Source: Acidobacteriota bacterium (GTDB lineage: Bacteria > Acidobacteriota > Terriglobia > UBA7540). From it: a stretch of DNA of 64,000 nucleotides. Each line of letters opens with the position of its first letter. Positions within the stretch are counted from its first letter, which is position 1. The stretch covers positions 1 through 64,000 of the forward strand of contig SCRD01000019.1 of the NCBI GenBank assembly GCA_004298155.1, read 5' to 3'. The notes beneath the pieces were generated by a model. It saw nothing but the letters and a program-made list of their open reading frames with translations. It searched no databases and was not told the DNA's origin. A program made the position numbers and the translations under genes. Of this stretch, positions 27,778 through 36,673 are shown piece after piece.

Positions 27778-28878
27778 ATGAAATTACGATATCTGGGAAC
27801 TGCATTTTGCGTGAGCGCGGCCCTTGCCTGCTCGGCGTGGGGGTTCGCTCAAGATGGCGCCGCCAGGAACAGCGTGGCGGGCGAGCGCTCGTCCTCTAGT
27901 CCTGCGACGTGCCCCGTGCCCGCGTCGGGCGCGGAAAGCAAAGCCGACCAACCGATCGCTGTTGTCGCCGGAAAACCCGTTTACCGTCACGACTTGTCGG
28001 GGAATGCAGCCGCACAAATGCTCCAAATCCGGCAGCAGGAGTACAAGATTCAAAGTGACGCCCTGGATGCGCTGATTCGCCAGAAGGTGGTGGAGGAGGA
28101 AGCGGAAAAGCAGGGAATTTCCGTTGATAAGCTGTATGAGAAGGAGGTGGACTCGAGGGTTCCTGATCCCTCGAAAGCCGAGGTCAGGGGTTACTATCTC
28201 GCGGTCGGGCACCAGGTCAACCAGCCATTCGAGAAGGCCGAGCCGCAGCTTGCGAAAGTTGTGAAGACGCTTGAAATCCAGCAGGCCCGGGAAAATTACG
28301 CGGATTCTCTCCGTTCAAGGGCCGATGTCGCCATTCTCCTTCAGCCTCCGACCGTCGAGACTGGCAGGAACGATCCCTTGAGAGTTGAGGGGAATCCACA
28401 CGCGCCAATTACAATCGTGGAATTTGCCGATTATCAATGCCCGTTTTGCGGCCGGGCGGAGTCTACGGTCACGGACCTCCTGAAAAAATACAATGGCAAG
28501 GTGAACCTTGCTTTCCGCGACTTCCCGCTTTCAACCATTCATCCTTACGCTGCCGGGGCGGCGGAAGCCTCCCGCTGCGCCGAAGCGCAGGGCAAGTTCT
28601 GGCCCATGCATGACGCGATGTACGCCGATCAGTCAAAGCTCACTGAAGCCGACGTGCTGGAAACCGCCGTGCGCCTTGGCATGGATCGGAGCTCTTTCGC
28701 CGCCTGCCTGAAGTCAGACAGATATAAAGCCGCAATCCAGGAGGACGTCGAAGCCGGGCAGCAAGCCGGCGTGACGGGAACACCGGCGTTCTTCATTAAC
28801 GGGCGTTTCCTGAACGGATCGGTCCCGGAGGCGCAGTTCGAGCAAATCATCAAGGCAGAACTTGCCGCTTTTAAATAA
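27778..28878 (+). CDS. SurA-like / DsbA-like thioredoxin fusion, periplasmic
   Basis: A 366-residue protein. A signal peptide (ACSAWGFAQ) is followed by a SurA-N-like helical segment at about 58-185 (PIAVVAGKPVYRHDLSG... ALIRQKVVEEEAEKQG). A DsbA-family thioredoxin domain follows at about 195-366, with active site C221-P-F-C224 in ADYQCPFCGRAES and the cis-proline loop TGTPAFFING. Likely role: thiol oxidation or isomerisation of exported proteins, with the N-terminal part binding clients. The parvulin domain of SurA is absent. No DsbB partner is adjacent. Confidence 0.85.
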   Translation: MKLRYLGTAFCVSAALACSAWGFAQDGAARNSVAGERSSSSPATCPVPASGAESKADQPIAVVAGKPVYRHDLSGNAAAQMLQIRQQEYKIQSDALDALIRQKVVEEEAEKQGISVDKLYEKEVDSRVPDPSKAEVRGYYLAVGHQVNQPFEKAEPQLAKVVKTLEIQQARENYADSLRSRADVAILLQPPTVETGRNDPLRVEGNPHAPITIVEFADYQCPFCGRAESTVTDLLKKYNGKVNLAFRDFPLSTIHPYAAGAAEASRCAEAQGKFWPMHDAMYADQSKLTEADVLETAVRLGMDRSSFAACLKSDRYKAAIQEDVEAGQQAGVTGTPAFFINGRFLNGSVPEAQFEQIIKAELAAFK

Positions 28879-28956
28879 AAACGAGGGAAAGCGCGACTGG
28901 CGGCCCGCCGACGAAGCAGTATCAACACGATAGTTGATTGTTCTTTTGAGGGGCAG

Positions 28957-29502
28957 CTACGGAAAGCGCGCAACCTTACGGTATTCAGATCCTCCCGTCA
29001 GCAGGCGGCTCTCCCAGAGGAAGAATTCTGAGACTTCAAAGGACCCCAGAAGCGGGTTTTCATGGACGGCCACAAACGCCTCAAGCCTTTGTTGCGGGCG
29101 GGGCGTCTTGAAGCGCGCGAGAGTCAGGTGGGGTCTAAAGGGACGCCCTTCCGGCGGGAACCCGAGAGGCGCCATCGCGTTCTCGACTTCCATCGCCAGC
29201 CGGGCAAGGCCAGGCGAAGCCTCAAGGCCGGCCCAGAATACCTTGGGTTGGCGGGCGTCCGGAAAAAATCCGAAACCGTGGATCCCGAGAATAAATTTCT
29301 CAAACCGTTCCATCTGGCTGAGCGCCTCCTTCACCTGGGCTTCCTGCATGTCAGAAATATCGCCCAGGAATTTTAGAGTCAGATGGATCCCTTCGGGCCG
29401 TGTCCAACGGGCGTCCATGCACAACGTGCGAAAGCGGGCCTGCTCGCGCGCCAGCGCGTCGCGGATGAAATCCGGCAACTCTATCGCAATGAATGCTCGC
29501 AT
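28957..29502 (-). CDS. thpR: RNA 2',3'-cyclic phosphodiesterase (2H family)
   Basis: A 181-residue 2H phosphoesterase. Both HxTx motifs are present: HLTLKFLG near residue 40 and HLTLARF near residue 130. MRAFIAIELP at the start is typical. The family opens 2',3'-cyclic phosphates on RNA ends. It is last in the run rimO-yacG-pgpA-TIG/NHL-cinA-thpR; a cinA-thpR neighbourhood is common in bacteria, often followed by recA, which is not seen here. Confidence 0.9.
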   Translation of the reverse strand: MRAFIAIELPDFIRDALAREQARFRTLCMDARWTRPEGIHLTLKFLGDISDMQEAQVKEALSQMERFEKFILGIHGFGFFPDARQPKVFWAGLEASPGLARLAMEVENAMAPLGFPPEGRPFRPHLTLARFKTPRPQQRLEAFVAVHENPLLGSFEVSEFFLWESRLLTGGSEYRKVARFP

Positions 29503-29547
29503 GTCTTGACCTGGATTCAAAAGAACAGAACAGAGGGCAGAATGTTG

Positions 29548-30783
29548 CTATTTTCTGATTCTGCGCCGAAGCATCTCCAAAGCAAACTGCGAGGAAAGCA
29601 GCCGGACGCGTTCACGGTCGCCGGGAAAGCGGAATTCGCGCACTTCTGTCCCGCGCTCATCGGCGACGGCGATGAAGACCATGCCAACGGGCTTTTCCTC
29701 GGTCCCACCCCCAGGCCCGGCGACGCCGGTGATTCCGACGCCGATGGATGAATTGGTCTTGCGCCGGATTCCTTCCGCCAGCGCCTGCGCGACGGGTTTG
29801 GAAACTGCTCCATAGGTTTCCAGCAGCCTTGGGGATACCGCTGCAAATTTGGTCTTGAGCGCATTGCTGTAGCAGACCGTCCCACCGAGGTAATACTCGG
29901 AGCTTCCCGCGACGCGCGTAATCCTTTCGCCCAGCAGCCCGCCCGTGCAGCTTTCGGCGGTGGCAAGGGTTTTCTGCCTCATCACCAGATACATTCCTAC
30001 CACCTCTTCCAGCGTCTCGCCTCTGGTAGAAAAAATATGGTCGCCCAGCGCAGGCTCGATTTTTTCCGTGAGCTCATCCAGCAGGCCGTCCGCTTCCTCC
30101 TGCGTTGCAGCGTGAGCGCTCAGGTGGACTTCAATGGCCGCGCCTGTGGAGAGGATAGTGGTTGAAGGGTTGCTGTAAGGCTTGTAAATCGGCGAGATCC
30201 GCTCGTCCACTTCAGATTCCGGCAGTCCGGCCACTTTAAGGACGCGGGTCCGAATCTGACTGCCCGGCACGCGGTTCCTGAGGCGTGGTATACACTGATC
30301 GTCAAACATTGCCTCCAGTTCACGCGGCGGCCCGGGAAGCATGATGATTATTTTGCCTTCATGCTCGATCCAGATTCCCGGAGCAGTGCCTTTTTGGTTG
30401 GGCAGCCATTCGGCTCCTTCCGGCACAAGAGCCTGGCGCGCGTTGTTGGCCGGCATTTTGCGGCCTGTGCGAGCGTAGCGCGCGGCGATGCTTTGCATGA
30501 TTTCCGGGACTTCGTGAAGCACGAGACCCAGTACGTTTGCGGCAACCTGGCGGTTGATGTCGTCCTCGGTGGGGCCAAGCCCTCCTACCAGGATGACCAG
30601 TTTGCTGCGCTCGAGCGCTGTGCGGAAGGCGGAACCAAGCCGGCGGGCGTCATCGCCCACAACGGTTTTGAACCGAACCTCGATGCCGAGAGAATTCAGC
30701 TTGCCGGTAAGATAGAGGGAGTCTGTATCATGGCGATAAGGAGTAAGCAGCTCCGAGCCGACGGCAATGATTTCTGCATCCAT
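29548..30783 (-). CDS. cinA: CinA-family nicotinamide-nucleotide amidohydrolase / pyrophosphatase
   Basis: A 411-residue two-domain protein of usual length. The N-terminal MoCF-like domain (AEIIAVGSELL; VILVGGLGPTEDD) hydrolyses ADP-ribose-type pyrophosphates. The C-terminal CinA domain (AESCTGGLLGERITRVAGSSEYYLGG; GITGVAGPGG) deamidates NMN to NaMN. Together they recycle pyridine nucleotides. The gene is 45 bases upstream of thpR and follows the TIG/NHL gene. Confidence 0.95.
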   Translation of the reverse strand: MDAEIIAVGSELLTPYRHDTDSLYLTGKLNSLGIEVRFKTVVGDDARRLGSAFRTALERSKLVILVGGLGPTEDDINRQVAANVLGLVLHEVPEIMQSIAARYARTGRKMPANNARQALVPEGAEWLPNQKGTAPGIWIEHEGKIIIMLPGPPRELEAMFDDQCIPRLRNRVPGSQIRTRVLKVAGLPESEVDERISPIYKPYSNPSTTILSTGAAIEVHLSAHAATQEEADGLLDELTEKIEPALGDHIFSTRGETLEEVVGMYLVMRQKTLATAESCTGGLLGERITRVAGSSEYYLGGTVCYSNALKTKFAAVSPRLLETYGAVSKPVAQALAEGIRRKTNSSIGVGITGVAGPGGGTEEKPVGMVFIAVADERGTEVREFRFPGDRERVRLLSSQFALEMLRRRIRK

Positions 30784-30864
30784 TCTGGGTTAGCGAAGAG
30801 CGGCCGGAAGCAACCGACGGTCCGTCGGATACAAGATTGCATGGGCCACACCGGGTTGTCCTTG

Positions 30865-31953
30865 TCAATTCCCGCTCGGCTTCAGTAAAGGCAGGCCTTC
30901 GATTCCCATGAACAACTCCACCAGAGAGTTGTTTGTGGCCACAATCATCGTCCGGCGCGGTGTAAAGGCGAGCCCTACGATGTTGTATCCGGAGACACAC
31001 AGCTCGGCCTTACCCTCGGGCGTGATTCGCACGACTCCTCTTTGCCCTGAAAGTGACGCCGCAACGTAGAGATTGCCGGAGGCGTCAAAGGCCATTCCCT
31101 GGGGGCGCCCCAGGCCGCGGTAGAACCGGGTGACCGCGCCGGCGGGTGATACACAGTAGATGCTGTCAAAGCTTGATGTCGTAGGGCCTGTGATGTACAG
31201 GTTGCTCTCCGGTCCGAATGCCAGATGATAGGCAGAAACGCTCGGCTCGAGAGTTGCGAACACAAAAATCTGCCGGTCAGGGCTGATCTTAAAAATCGTG
31301 CCGGTACGGTCGCCCGCGTAGAGATTACCGAGCTTGTCGAACGCCAGGCCCGTTGCTACACCCATACCCTCCGCGTAGGTGGTGACTTCGCCTTCCGGAT
31401 TAACCTGATAGATGGTGCCTTCCATGCGGCTGGAGATGTAGAGCAGGCCGTCACGGCCAAATGCCAGCCCCGTCGGGTTCAACATTTCGCTGACGAAAGG
31501 CTTAACGACATGCTGGTTTGTGATTTTGAAGACTGAAACAGGGACTTTCTGTCCGCGGCTGCCGCTGAAAGTGGAAAAGATATTTCCCTCTTCATCGACT
31601 GCCGGGTTGGCGACAGGATGAAGCACGTCGGTGAGAAGTATGCCCACGGCCACCGTCGTCGGAGGAGTTGTGGCGCTTCCCGTGTCAATGGTGAGTTCGC
31701 CGCTTACTACGCCGTCAGGTACGCGCACCACCAGGCGGCTTGGAGAACTCAGCAACAAGCTTCCGGATTGGTCACCGAACCGGACGGTGGGACGGCTGTT
31801 GCCGTTCGAGATGAATCCCTTGCCGCGGATTGAAATTTCGCCCCCGGGAATTGCCGCCTGCGGCGTTACACGTTCGACCAGAGGTTTGGCTGCGGGTCTG
31901 TGCGCCTTGCCCGTAACACGGCCGGATTTAGTGCCCTTATTCCACAAGGTCAT
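30865..31953 (-). CDS. IPT/TIG domain plus NHL/SMP-30-like beta-propeller protein
   Basis: A 362-residue protein. An IPT/TIG immunoglobulin-like domain at about 28-105 (VTPQAAIPGGEISIRGKGF... VRFGDQSG) is followed by a six-bladed propeller of NHL type (NPTGLAFGRDGLLYISS; GLAFDKLGNLYAGDR; QGMAFDASGNLYVA). No clear signal peptide or membrane helix was seen, which is unusual for this architecture. Its ATG overlaps the stop of pgpA as ATGA, implying translational coupling. Likely role is ligand or sugar binding; enzyme activity is not apparent. Confidence 0.78.
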   Translation of the reverse strand: MTLWNKGTKSGRVTGKAHRPAAKPLVERVTPQAAIPGGEISIRGKGFISNGNSRPTVRFGDQSGSLLLSSPSRLVVRVPDGVVSGELTIDTGSATTPPTTVAVGILLTDVLHPVANPAVDEEGNIFSTFSGSRGQKVPVSVFKITNQHVVKPFVSEMLNPTGLAFGRDGLLYISSRMEGTIYQVNPEGEVTTYAEGMGVATGLAFDKLGNLYAGDRTGTIFKISPDRQIFVFATLEPSVSAYHLAFGPESNLYITGPTTSSFDSIYCVSPAGAVTRFYRGLGRPQGMAFDASGNLYVAASLSGQRGVVRITPEGKAELCVSGYNIVGLAFTPRRTMIVATNNSLVELFMGIEGLPLLKPSGN

Positions 31954-32435
31954 CGCACTATGTAACCTAAAAGCGCGAGCGCCAACATTGCATATACGCC
32001 CGCAAAAACATCATCTACCATGATACCCCAACCACCGGGCAAACGCTCTGCCCGGCTAACTGGAAACGGCTTTGTAACGTCAAAAACTCTGAACAGCCCA
32101 AACCCGGCGAGGAGTAATTTCCAGGAGGCATGCGGAACCAGAAGAAACGTCACCATCTGTCCCACGACTTCATCGATCACTACGTGCCCGGGGTCTGTCC
32201 GTCCAAAAAACTTTTCACTCTGCCCAGCCGCCCACACGCCGACGATAAAAATGAGGGCCGCTGCCAGGACCAGCAGCGTATTGCGCCCTTTGTTCGTTAC
32301 CGGCATTCCATCCAATGCCGCCACGATGGCGATGCCCACGGCAGATCCAACGGTGCCCGGCGCAAAAGGAAAATAACCAATGCCTGCCACCGATGCGACC
32401 CAAACAGCCGGAGTCAACTTCTTCTCAGTGGTCAT
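31950..32435 (-). CDS. pgpA: Phosphatidylglycerophosphatase A
   Basis: A 161-residue membrane protein. Motifs are IGYFPFAPGTVGSAVG, the catalytic-type acidic stretch DPGHVVIDEVVGQMV, and FRVFDVTKPFPVSRAERLPGGWGIMVDDVFAG. It removes the phosphate of phosphatidylglycerophosphate to give phosphatidylglycerol in the inner membrane. Start 32435 is chosen from family alignment; it lies inside the last codons of yacG. Its stop overlaps the next start by four bases. Confidence 0.93.
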   Translation of the reverse strand: MTTEKKLTPAVWVASVAGIGYFPFAPGTVGSAVGIAIVAALDGMPVTNKGRNTLLVLAAALIFIVGVWAAGQSEKFFGRTDPGHVVIDEVVGQMVTFLLVPHASWKLLLAGFGLFRVFDVTKPFPVSRAERLPGGWGIMVDDVFAGVYAMLALALLGYIVR

Positions 32436-32628
32436 TTCCGTTGTCACCGTTGTCGTTGTCCTCTGCGGCAGGTTCGCGGCGGTCCTGCGGCCCGCTGCTG
32501 GCGTCAGGAACGCGGTACCGGCCCTCCAGCCAGTTGTCAAGGTCAATGAGCTTGCATCGCTCGCTGCAGAAAGGCCGGAAGGGGTTCCCTGCGTATGGGA
32601 CTTCCTGTTTACAGATGGGGCACCGCAT
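32425..32628 (-). CDS. yacG: YacG-type zinc-binding protein (DNA gyrase inhibitor family)
   Basis: A 67-residue zinc ribbon. Pattern CPIC...FCSERC (C-x2-C, then C-x3-C) plus KLIDLDNWLEGRYRVP is the family signature. E. coli YacG binds GyrB and inhibits gyrase. The tail is acidic (EDNDNGDNGND). The start lies within the 3' end of rimO, and the stop lies past the start of pgpA, so three genes overlap in series. Confidence 0.88.
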   Translation of the reverse strand: MRCPICKQEVPYAGNPFRPFCSERCKLIDLDNWLEGRYRVPDASSGPQDRREPAAEDNDNGDNGNDH

Positions 32629-34060
32629 GACCCCTCGTTGAAACACGTTCGACGGGCGGTCCGATCTGGACCAGGTCCCGTCGCGTCAAATTGCCTGCTG
32701 TTGCATCGTCGGGGGCGGCGAGGACGGTTTCTTCAAGCCGCGCCACCAGATCATAATCACAGCTCTCGGTGATCGTGGCCCAGCGGAATTGTCCGGCCCT
32801 CGGTTCAGGTCCGACAAAATCGTTGATGTAAACCTGGCCGTCAATGCCGGGCGCCTGGGCTTCCAGCCGCCCCTGGAACAGCCATTCGGATTCTTCCGAA
32901 ATTCCTTCCACCAGGACGGGCAAAACCTCTCCCACTTTTTCGCGCATCCTGCGGCGCGAAATCCTGCGCTGCGCCGCCATCAACTTTTTCCGCCTGCGCC
33001 GCGCGACTGCCGCCGGGACCTGCTGAGGGTAGTTGCAGGAACCGCACGTCTCCTCATTCGAGTAGAGGAAAACGCCGAGATGGTCAAACTCAGCTTCCGT
33101 GACAAAATCCAACACGTCCTGGAAATCTTCCTCGGTCTCTCCCGGGAACCCAACAATCAGGGAAGTGCGCAATGCTGCTTCAGGGACCGCCGAGCGGATT
33201 TTCTCCAGCATTTTCAGGAAATGTTTTCCGCTTGAACCGCGCCGCATCTCCTTCAGCACCTTCCGGCTGGCATGCTGAAGCGGGATGTCAAAATATTTCG
33301 CCACTTTGGGCGTCTGCGCAACGGCCTCGATCAGCGCATCGGTTACGCGGTTGGGATAGCAATAGAGAAAGCGCACCCAGACCAGTCCCGGAATTCGGCC
33401 CAGTTCCCGCAGCAGCAGCGGCAATCCATCGCGGATTCCCAGGTCCTCGCCATAGCTGGTGGTGTCCTGTCCCACCAGGGTGATTTCTCTCACACCCTGC
33501 GCGGCAAGCTGCCCGGCCTCACGCACCACGGATTCAAACCGCCGTGAGCGGAAGCGGCCCCGCATTTGCGGAATCACGCAGAATGAGCAGGGGTGATCGC
33601 AGCCCTCGGCGATCTTGATGTAAGCGGAGTACGACGGCGTAGTAAGAATTCTCGGGGTGAATTCGTGGTAAAGGTACGGCCCGGCATCCTGCTGCGATTC
33701 GCGTCCTTCGCCGTCCAGTTGGCAGGCTTCAAGGACGCGCTCCAGTTCATTCGTGCCGATCACAAAATCAACTTCCGGGATTTCTTTCAGGATCTGCTGC
33801 CGATAGCGTTCCACAAGGCATCCGGCCACCACAAGTTTTTTTGCCTCTCCCGATTTCTTGTGCTCCGCCATCTCCAGAATCGTGTTGATGGATTCCTGCT
33901 TGGCGGGCTCTATAAAGCTGCAGGTGTTGACCACCAGGATGTCGGCATCCTCAGCGCGCGGAGTCAGTTCGTATCCCTGCCGCGCAAGCAATCCCAGCAT
34001 CACTTCGCTATCAACCAGGTTCTTGGGGCAGCCCAGGCTGACCATTCCTACTTTTGGCAT
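32609..34060 (-). CDS. rimO: Ribosomal protein S12 methylthiotransferase
   Basis: About 483 residues. Radical SAM methylthiotransferase with an N-terminal UPF0004 domain (VGMVSLGCPKNLVDSE; VVNTCSFIEPAKQES), the SAM cluster site CDHPCSFC near residue 150, and a C-terminal TRAM domain. It adds a methylthio group to an aspartate of ribosomal protein S12. CPKNLVDSE separates RimO from MiaB. The start is placed at MPKVGMVSLG. It is first in the overlapping minus-strand run. The last 40 residues past the TRAM region are unusual in composition. Confidence 0.95.
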   Translation of the reverse strand: MPKVGMVSLGCPKNLVDSEVMLGLLARQGYELTPRAEDADILVVNTCSFIEPAKQESINTILEMAEHKKSGEAKKLVVAGCLVERYRQQILKEIPEVDFVIGTNELERVLEACQLDGEGRESQQDAGPYLYHEFTPRILTTPSYSAYIKIAEGCDHPCSFCVIPQMRGRFRSRRFESVVREAGQLAAQGVREITLVGQDTTSYGEDLGIRDGLPLLLRELGRIPGLVWVRFLYCYPNRVTDALIEAVAQTPKVAKYFDIPLQHASRKVLKEMRRGSSGKHFLKMLEKIRSAVPEAALRTSLIVGFPGETEEDFQDVLDFVTEAEFDHLGVFLYSNEETCGSCNYPQQVPAAVARRRRKKLMAAQRRISRRRMREKVGEVLPVLVEGISEESEWLFQGRLEAQAPGIDGQVYINDFVGPEPRAGQFRWATITESCDYDLVARLEETVLAAPDDATAGNLTRRDLVQIGPPVERVSTRGHAVPHL

Positions 34061-34129
34061 AATATGTTTGGGACCCTGCCTCAAAACGTTATCGAGATAA
34101 CAAAAATTTTATCACATCTCGGCAGCGGG

Positions 34130-35251
34130 CTAAGGCCCTGTGGGAGTCTTCTTCCAGATTAGAACGTTCCGGTCGGTGGTGGCCGCCACGTAGTTTCCGT
34201 CAGGCGAAAAGCAGACGGTATTGATCGGTGAACGGCTTTCGCTGAGCGTCTGGATGGCCTTGCCGCCATCGACGGACCAGATCCGCACCGTCTGGTCTTC
34301 TCCTCCTGACACCACCCATCGAGCGTCCGGCGAAAATTCCGCCCAGCGCACAGGGCCCTTGTGGCCGGAGAGCGTCTCAAGCAATTTCCAATCCGGGACT
34401 GACCATATCCTGACCACCCCGTCTTCGCTGGCAGTCACCACCCGTTTGCCGTCTGTTGAAAATCGTATGCAAAGAACGGTGTCCTGGAACCCGGAGAGGA
34501 CATCGACAAACTTCTGCTCGTTTAGTTGCACCACGATGGGGTTCGGAGAGCCGCCTCCGGCAATCTGCGCCAGCAGCAGCCAGTGCCCGTCGGGGGAAAA
34601 GGCGTAGAGGTGCGGCTCCCGGGTTAGTTCCGGTACTTTAACCTCGATCGCCTTGCTGCTGATCGGGCTCCAGAGTATAAATGAACTGTCTTTGTACATC
34701 CCCACATGTTTGATTTGAGGAAAATATCGCGGACGCCCAAAACCTCCGCCCGATCCGAAAGTAACAGCCTTCCCGTCCAGCGCGTCCTGCTGAATGTTCC
34801 ACCTGAATCCGAGCAGAGGGGTCGGATAATCTTCCCCCTTCTTCCCCCGGAAAATTCCCGTACCGAGCAGTAGCAGCGTGTTGGCGTCCAGGAAGCTTGC
34901 CGACTGAATATCCAGGTCGTGAAGGTCCTTGATCGCGGGGCGGAGTACTTTGTCGATGCTGATGTTTCCTCCGGCCAGGTTATCCACCACAACCTTTTCT
35001 TTGTTGACCAGAGCGAGGGCCGTACTGTCAGGCGAAAAAGCACCTGCTGGAGAAGAGTTCAAGGTGAGATGCCCTTCTACGTTTCCGACGTTCACCCATA
35101 CGTAGTTCTCCTGGGATGACGGCACCATTTCAACCTGGCTGCCGCGTGGGCGGGCGTGCAACGTCGATATGTTATAGAAAAGAGCTGCGAGGGCAAGGAC
35201 GCCGGCAGCGCTGGCCCGGGCTCTGGTGATGGAGCGGTGTGTGGCGGTCAA
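34130..35251 (-). CDS. WD40 repeat protein, exported or membrane-anchored
   Basis: A 373-residue protein. An N-terminal hydrophobic segment (AAGVLALAALFYNIS) is followed by a propeller. The clearest WD40 blades are near the C-terminus: VRIWSVPDWKLLETLSGHKG, then FSPDARWVVSGGEDQ and TVRIWSVDGGKAIQTL. Earlier blades are degenerate. The TTG start overlaps the stop of the Nudix gene as TTGA, so the two are coupled. The propeller is probably a periplasmic binding scaffold; partner unknown. Confidence 0.78.
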   Translation of the reverse strand: MTATHRSITRARASAAGVLALAALFYNISTLHARPRGSQVEMVPSSQENYVWVNVGNVEGHLTLNSSPAGAFSPDSTALALVNKEKVVVDNLAGGNISIDKVLRPAIKDLHDLDIQSASFLDANTLLLLGTGIFRGKKGEDYPTPLLGFRWNIQQDALDGKAVTFGSGGGFGRPRYFPQIKHVGMYKDSSFILWSPISSKAIEVKVPELTREPHLYAFSPDGHWLLLAQIAGGGSPNPIVVQLNEQKFVDVLSGFQDTVLCIRFSTDGKRVVTASEDGVVRIWSVPDWKLLETLSGHKGPVRWAEFSPDARWVVSGGEDQTVRIWSVDGGKAIQTLSESRSPINTVCFSPDGNYVAATTDRNVLIWKKTPTGP

Positions 35252-35652
35252 ACGACGGCTCCTTCGGAAATCCTTCCGACCAGTTCGCGGTCAGCCTCAA
35301 GAAAATTGTACGCGGCCAGTTCCCCGCGCGGGACCCATTCGATAGATTCGAAAACCCGGTTGGCTATGTCTCCACGATAAGAGTCAATGCGAAAAAAAAT
35401 GACCTCGACATAGCGGTCGGGATAGCGATGCCGCAGGCGGTAGACTTCCGCGCCAACCTTGGCATCGATTCCCAGTTCCTCGCGTAGTTCGCGTTCGAGA
35501 GAGGCTCCCAGTTCTTCGCTGTCCTTGACTTTCCCGCCGGGGAATTCCCACTGCAACCCGTATGGATCTGAGCGGTGACGCTGGCAGATCAGGATTTCCT
35601 GCCCTCGCACCAATATCCCCGCTGTTACCAGAATAGGCTTTCGGTCGCTCAT
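35248..35652 (-). CDS. Nudix hydrolase, MutT-like
   Basis: A 134-residue enzyme with a full Nudix box, GGKVKDSEELGASLEREL followed by REELGI, preceded by LQWEFPGGK, as in 8-oxo-dGTP diphosphatases. It probably cleans oxidised nucleotides. It is followed at once by the WD40 gene with a four-base overlap. Other (d)NTP substrates are possible. Confidence 0.85.
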   Translation of the reverse strand: MSDRKPILVTAGILVRGQEILICQRHRSDPYGLQWEFPGGKVKDSEELGASLERELREELGIDAKVGAEVYRLRHRYPDRYVEVIFFRIDSYRGDIANRVFESIEWVPRGELAAYNFLEADRELVGRISEGAVV

Positions 35653-35982
35653 GAAAGAAATTCCATTTTATCAGTTTCGCCGGCCAGGCCTTGATGCCAG
35701 GAGATGGGCGCAAGCAGTATTTCCGCCTATAGTGGCGGGATAATATCGCCGCTGCGCGCCTCAGGATTACGCAACGCCGTCACTCCGCGTTCAGTTTCTT
35801 GCCCCGCACGCTACGTTTTGACAATCCACCCATCATAGACTTAGATGCGCGGCCTGCGCCACCCGCGGGCCTCACCGCCCGAATCTGCCCGGGCGCGCGG
35901 GTGTATACTTTTCTACGGGACAAAATCCTGATTCGCATTTTCGAAACAGCCACCCTTCATCGCGGAAAGGAGACCGTTCAAC

Positions 35983-36189
35983 ATGTCAGGCGTATACAAA
36001 ATCACCGAACTGGTTGGAACATCACCCCAAAGTTTTGCTGAAGCGACAAGAGCCGCCGTTGCCGAAGCCGCCAAGAGCGTCCGCCACATGGACTGGCTTG
36101 AGGTGATTGGCCAGAGCGCCCGCATCAAAGAAGGGAAGATCGAAGAGTTTCAGGTCAAAGTCAAGATCGGCTTTAAGATCGAGCGTTAA
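35983..36189 (+). CDS. Dodecin family flavin-binding protein
   Basis: A 68-residue protein with the dodecin pattern: VYKITELVGTSPQSFAEATR, AAVAEAAKSVRHMDWLEV and the strand KIEEFQVKVKIGFKIE. Dodecins form 12-mers that store flavin or its breakdown products. The key Trp of the flavin site is in MDWLEV. An AAGGAG site precedes the ATG. Monocistronic. Confidence 0.93.
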   Translation: MSGVYKITELVGTSPQSFAEATRAAVAEAAKSVRHMDWLEVIGQSARIKEGKIEEFQVKVKIGFKIER

Positions 36190-36538
36190 ATCTCAAACCA
36201 CGGCCCCGGTAAAGACACGGTAAATGGCTGTCGAAAAGCTTCTTCCATGGCCATGTCTGTGGTGTGTTTGCAAGAGGTCCATGCATTTTCCACAGGCGGC
36301 GGCATGGCAAAGGCATCGTTCCAATGAGGAAGGAACGCATTGAGCCTGGCTTGCCTTCGTCGGAAGCTGTCGGCCGTGGACGCATTCTCCGTCCAAAACT
36401 CTGCCAACTGAGTCCAAATTGTGCATCACTTGGAGGGCGAGTGTCAGCATTCGGGGACTGTTTATCAACTAGGTTACTATTAAGTATACGCTTAGAAAAG
36501 ACCTATGTGTTTTCGATTGTGCGGGATGCGCTAAACGG
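36190..36538. other. Intergenic, no gene recognised
   Basis: About 350 bases after the dodecin gene. Open frames exist on the minus strand but without a ribosome site or recognisable protein. Confidence 0.4.
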
Positions 36539-36567
36539 TTGGACTTTGGCGGAAGGATTGCTATAAA
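36539..36567 (+). promoter_or_regulatory. Candidate sigma-70 promoter before a hairpin leader
   Basis: A partial -35 TTGGAC (36539-36544), 17 bases, then a good -10 TATAAA (36562-36567). Transcription would begin close to 36574, at the first arm of the large inverted repeat that follows. Confidence 0.5.
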
Positions 36568-36570
36568 CAA

Positions 36571-36660
36571 TGCCGGACCCTGAATTCGGGGGGCGAGTAC
36601 TTTGGGATCGGTCCTGAAGTCCTAATGCCTGACCAGCAACTCGCTCCCCGAAACCCGGCA
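36571..36660 (+). promoter_or_regulatory. Large imperfect hairpin, likely 5' leader
   Basis: Nested arms TGCCGG/CCGGCA (outer) and TTCGGGGGGCGAGT/ACTCGCTCCCCGAA (inner, 13 of 14 paired, 36585-36598 with 36639-36652) enclose a 40-base loop. It ends four bases before an AGAGG site and the start of a small gene, so it may control that gene's translation, or it may be a mobile palindrome. Confidence 0.55.
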
Positions 36661-36673
36661 TTTAGAGGTTTTC

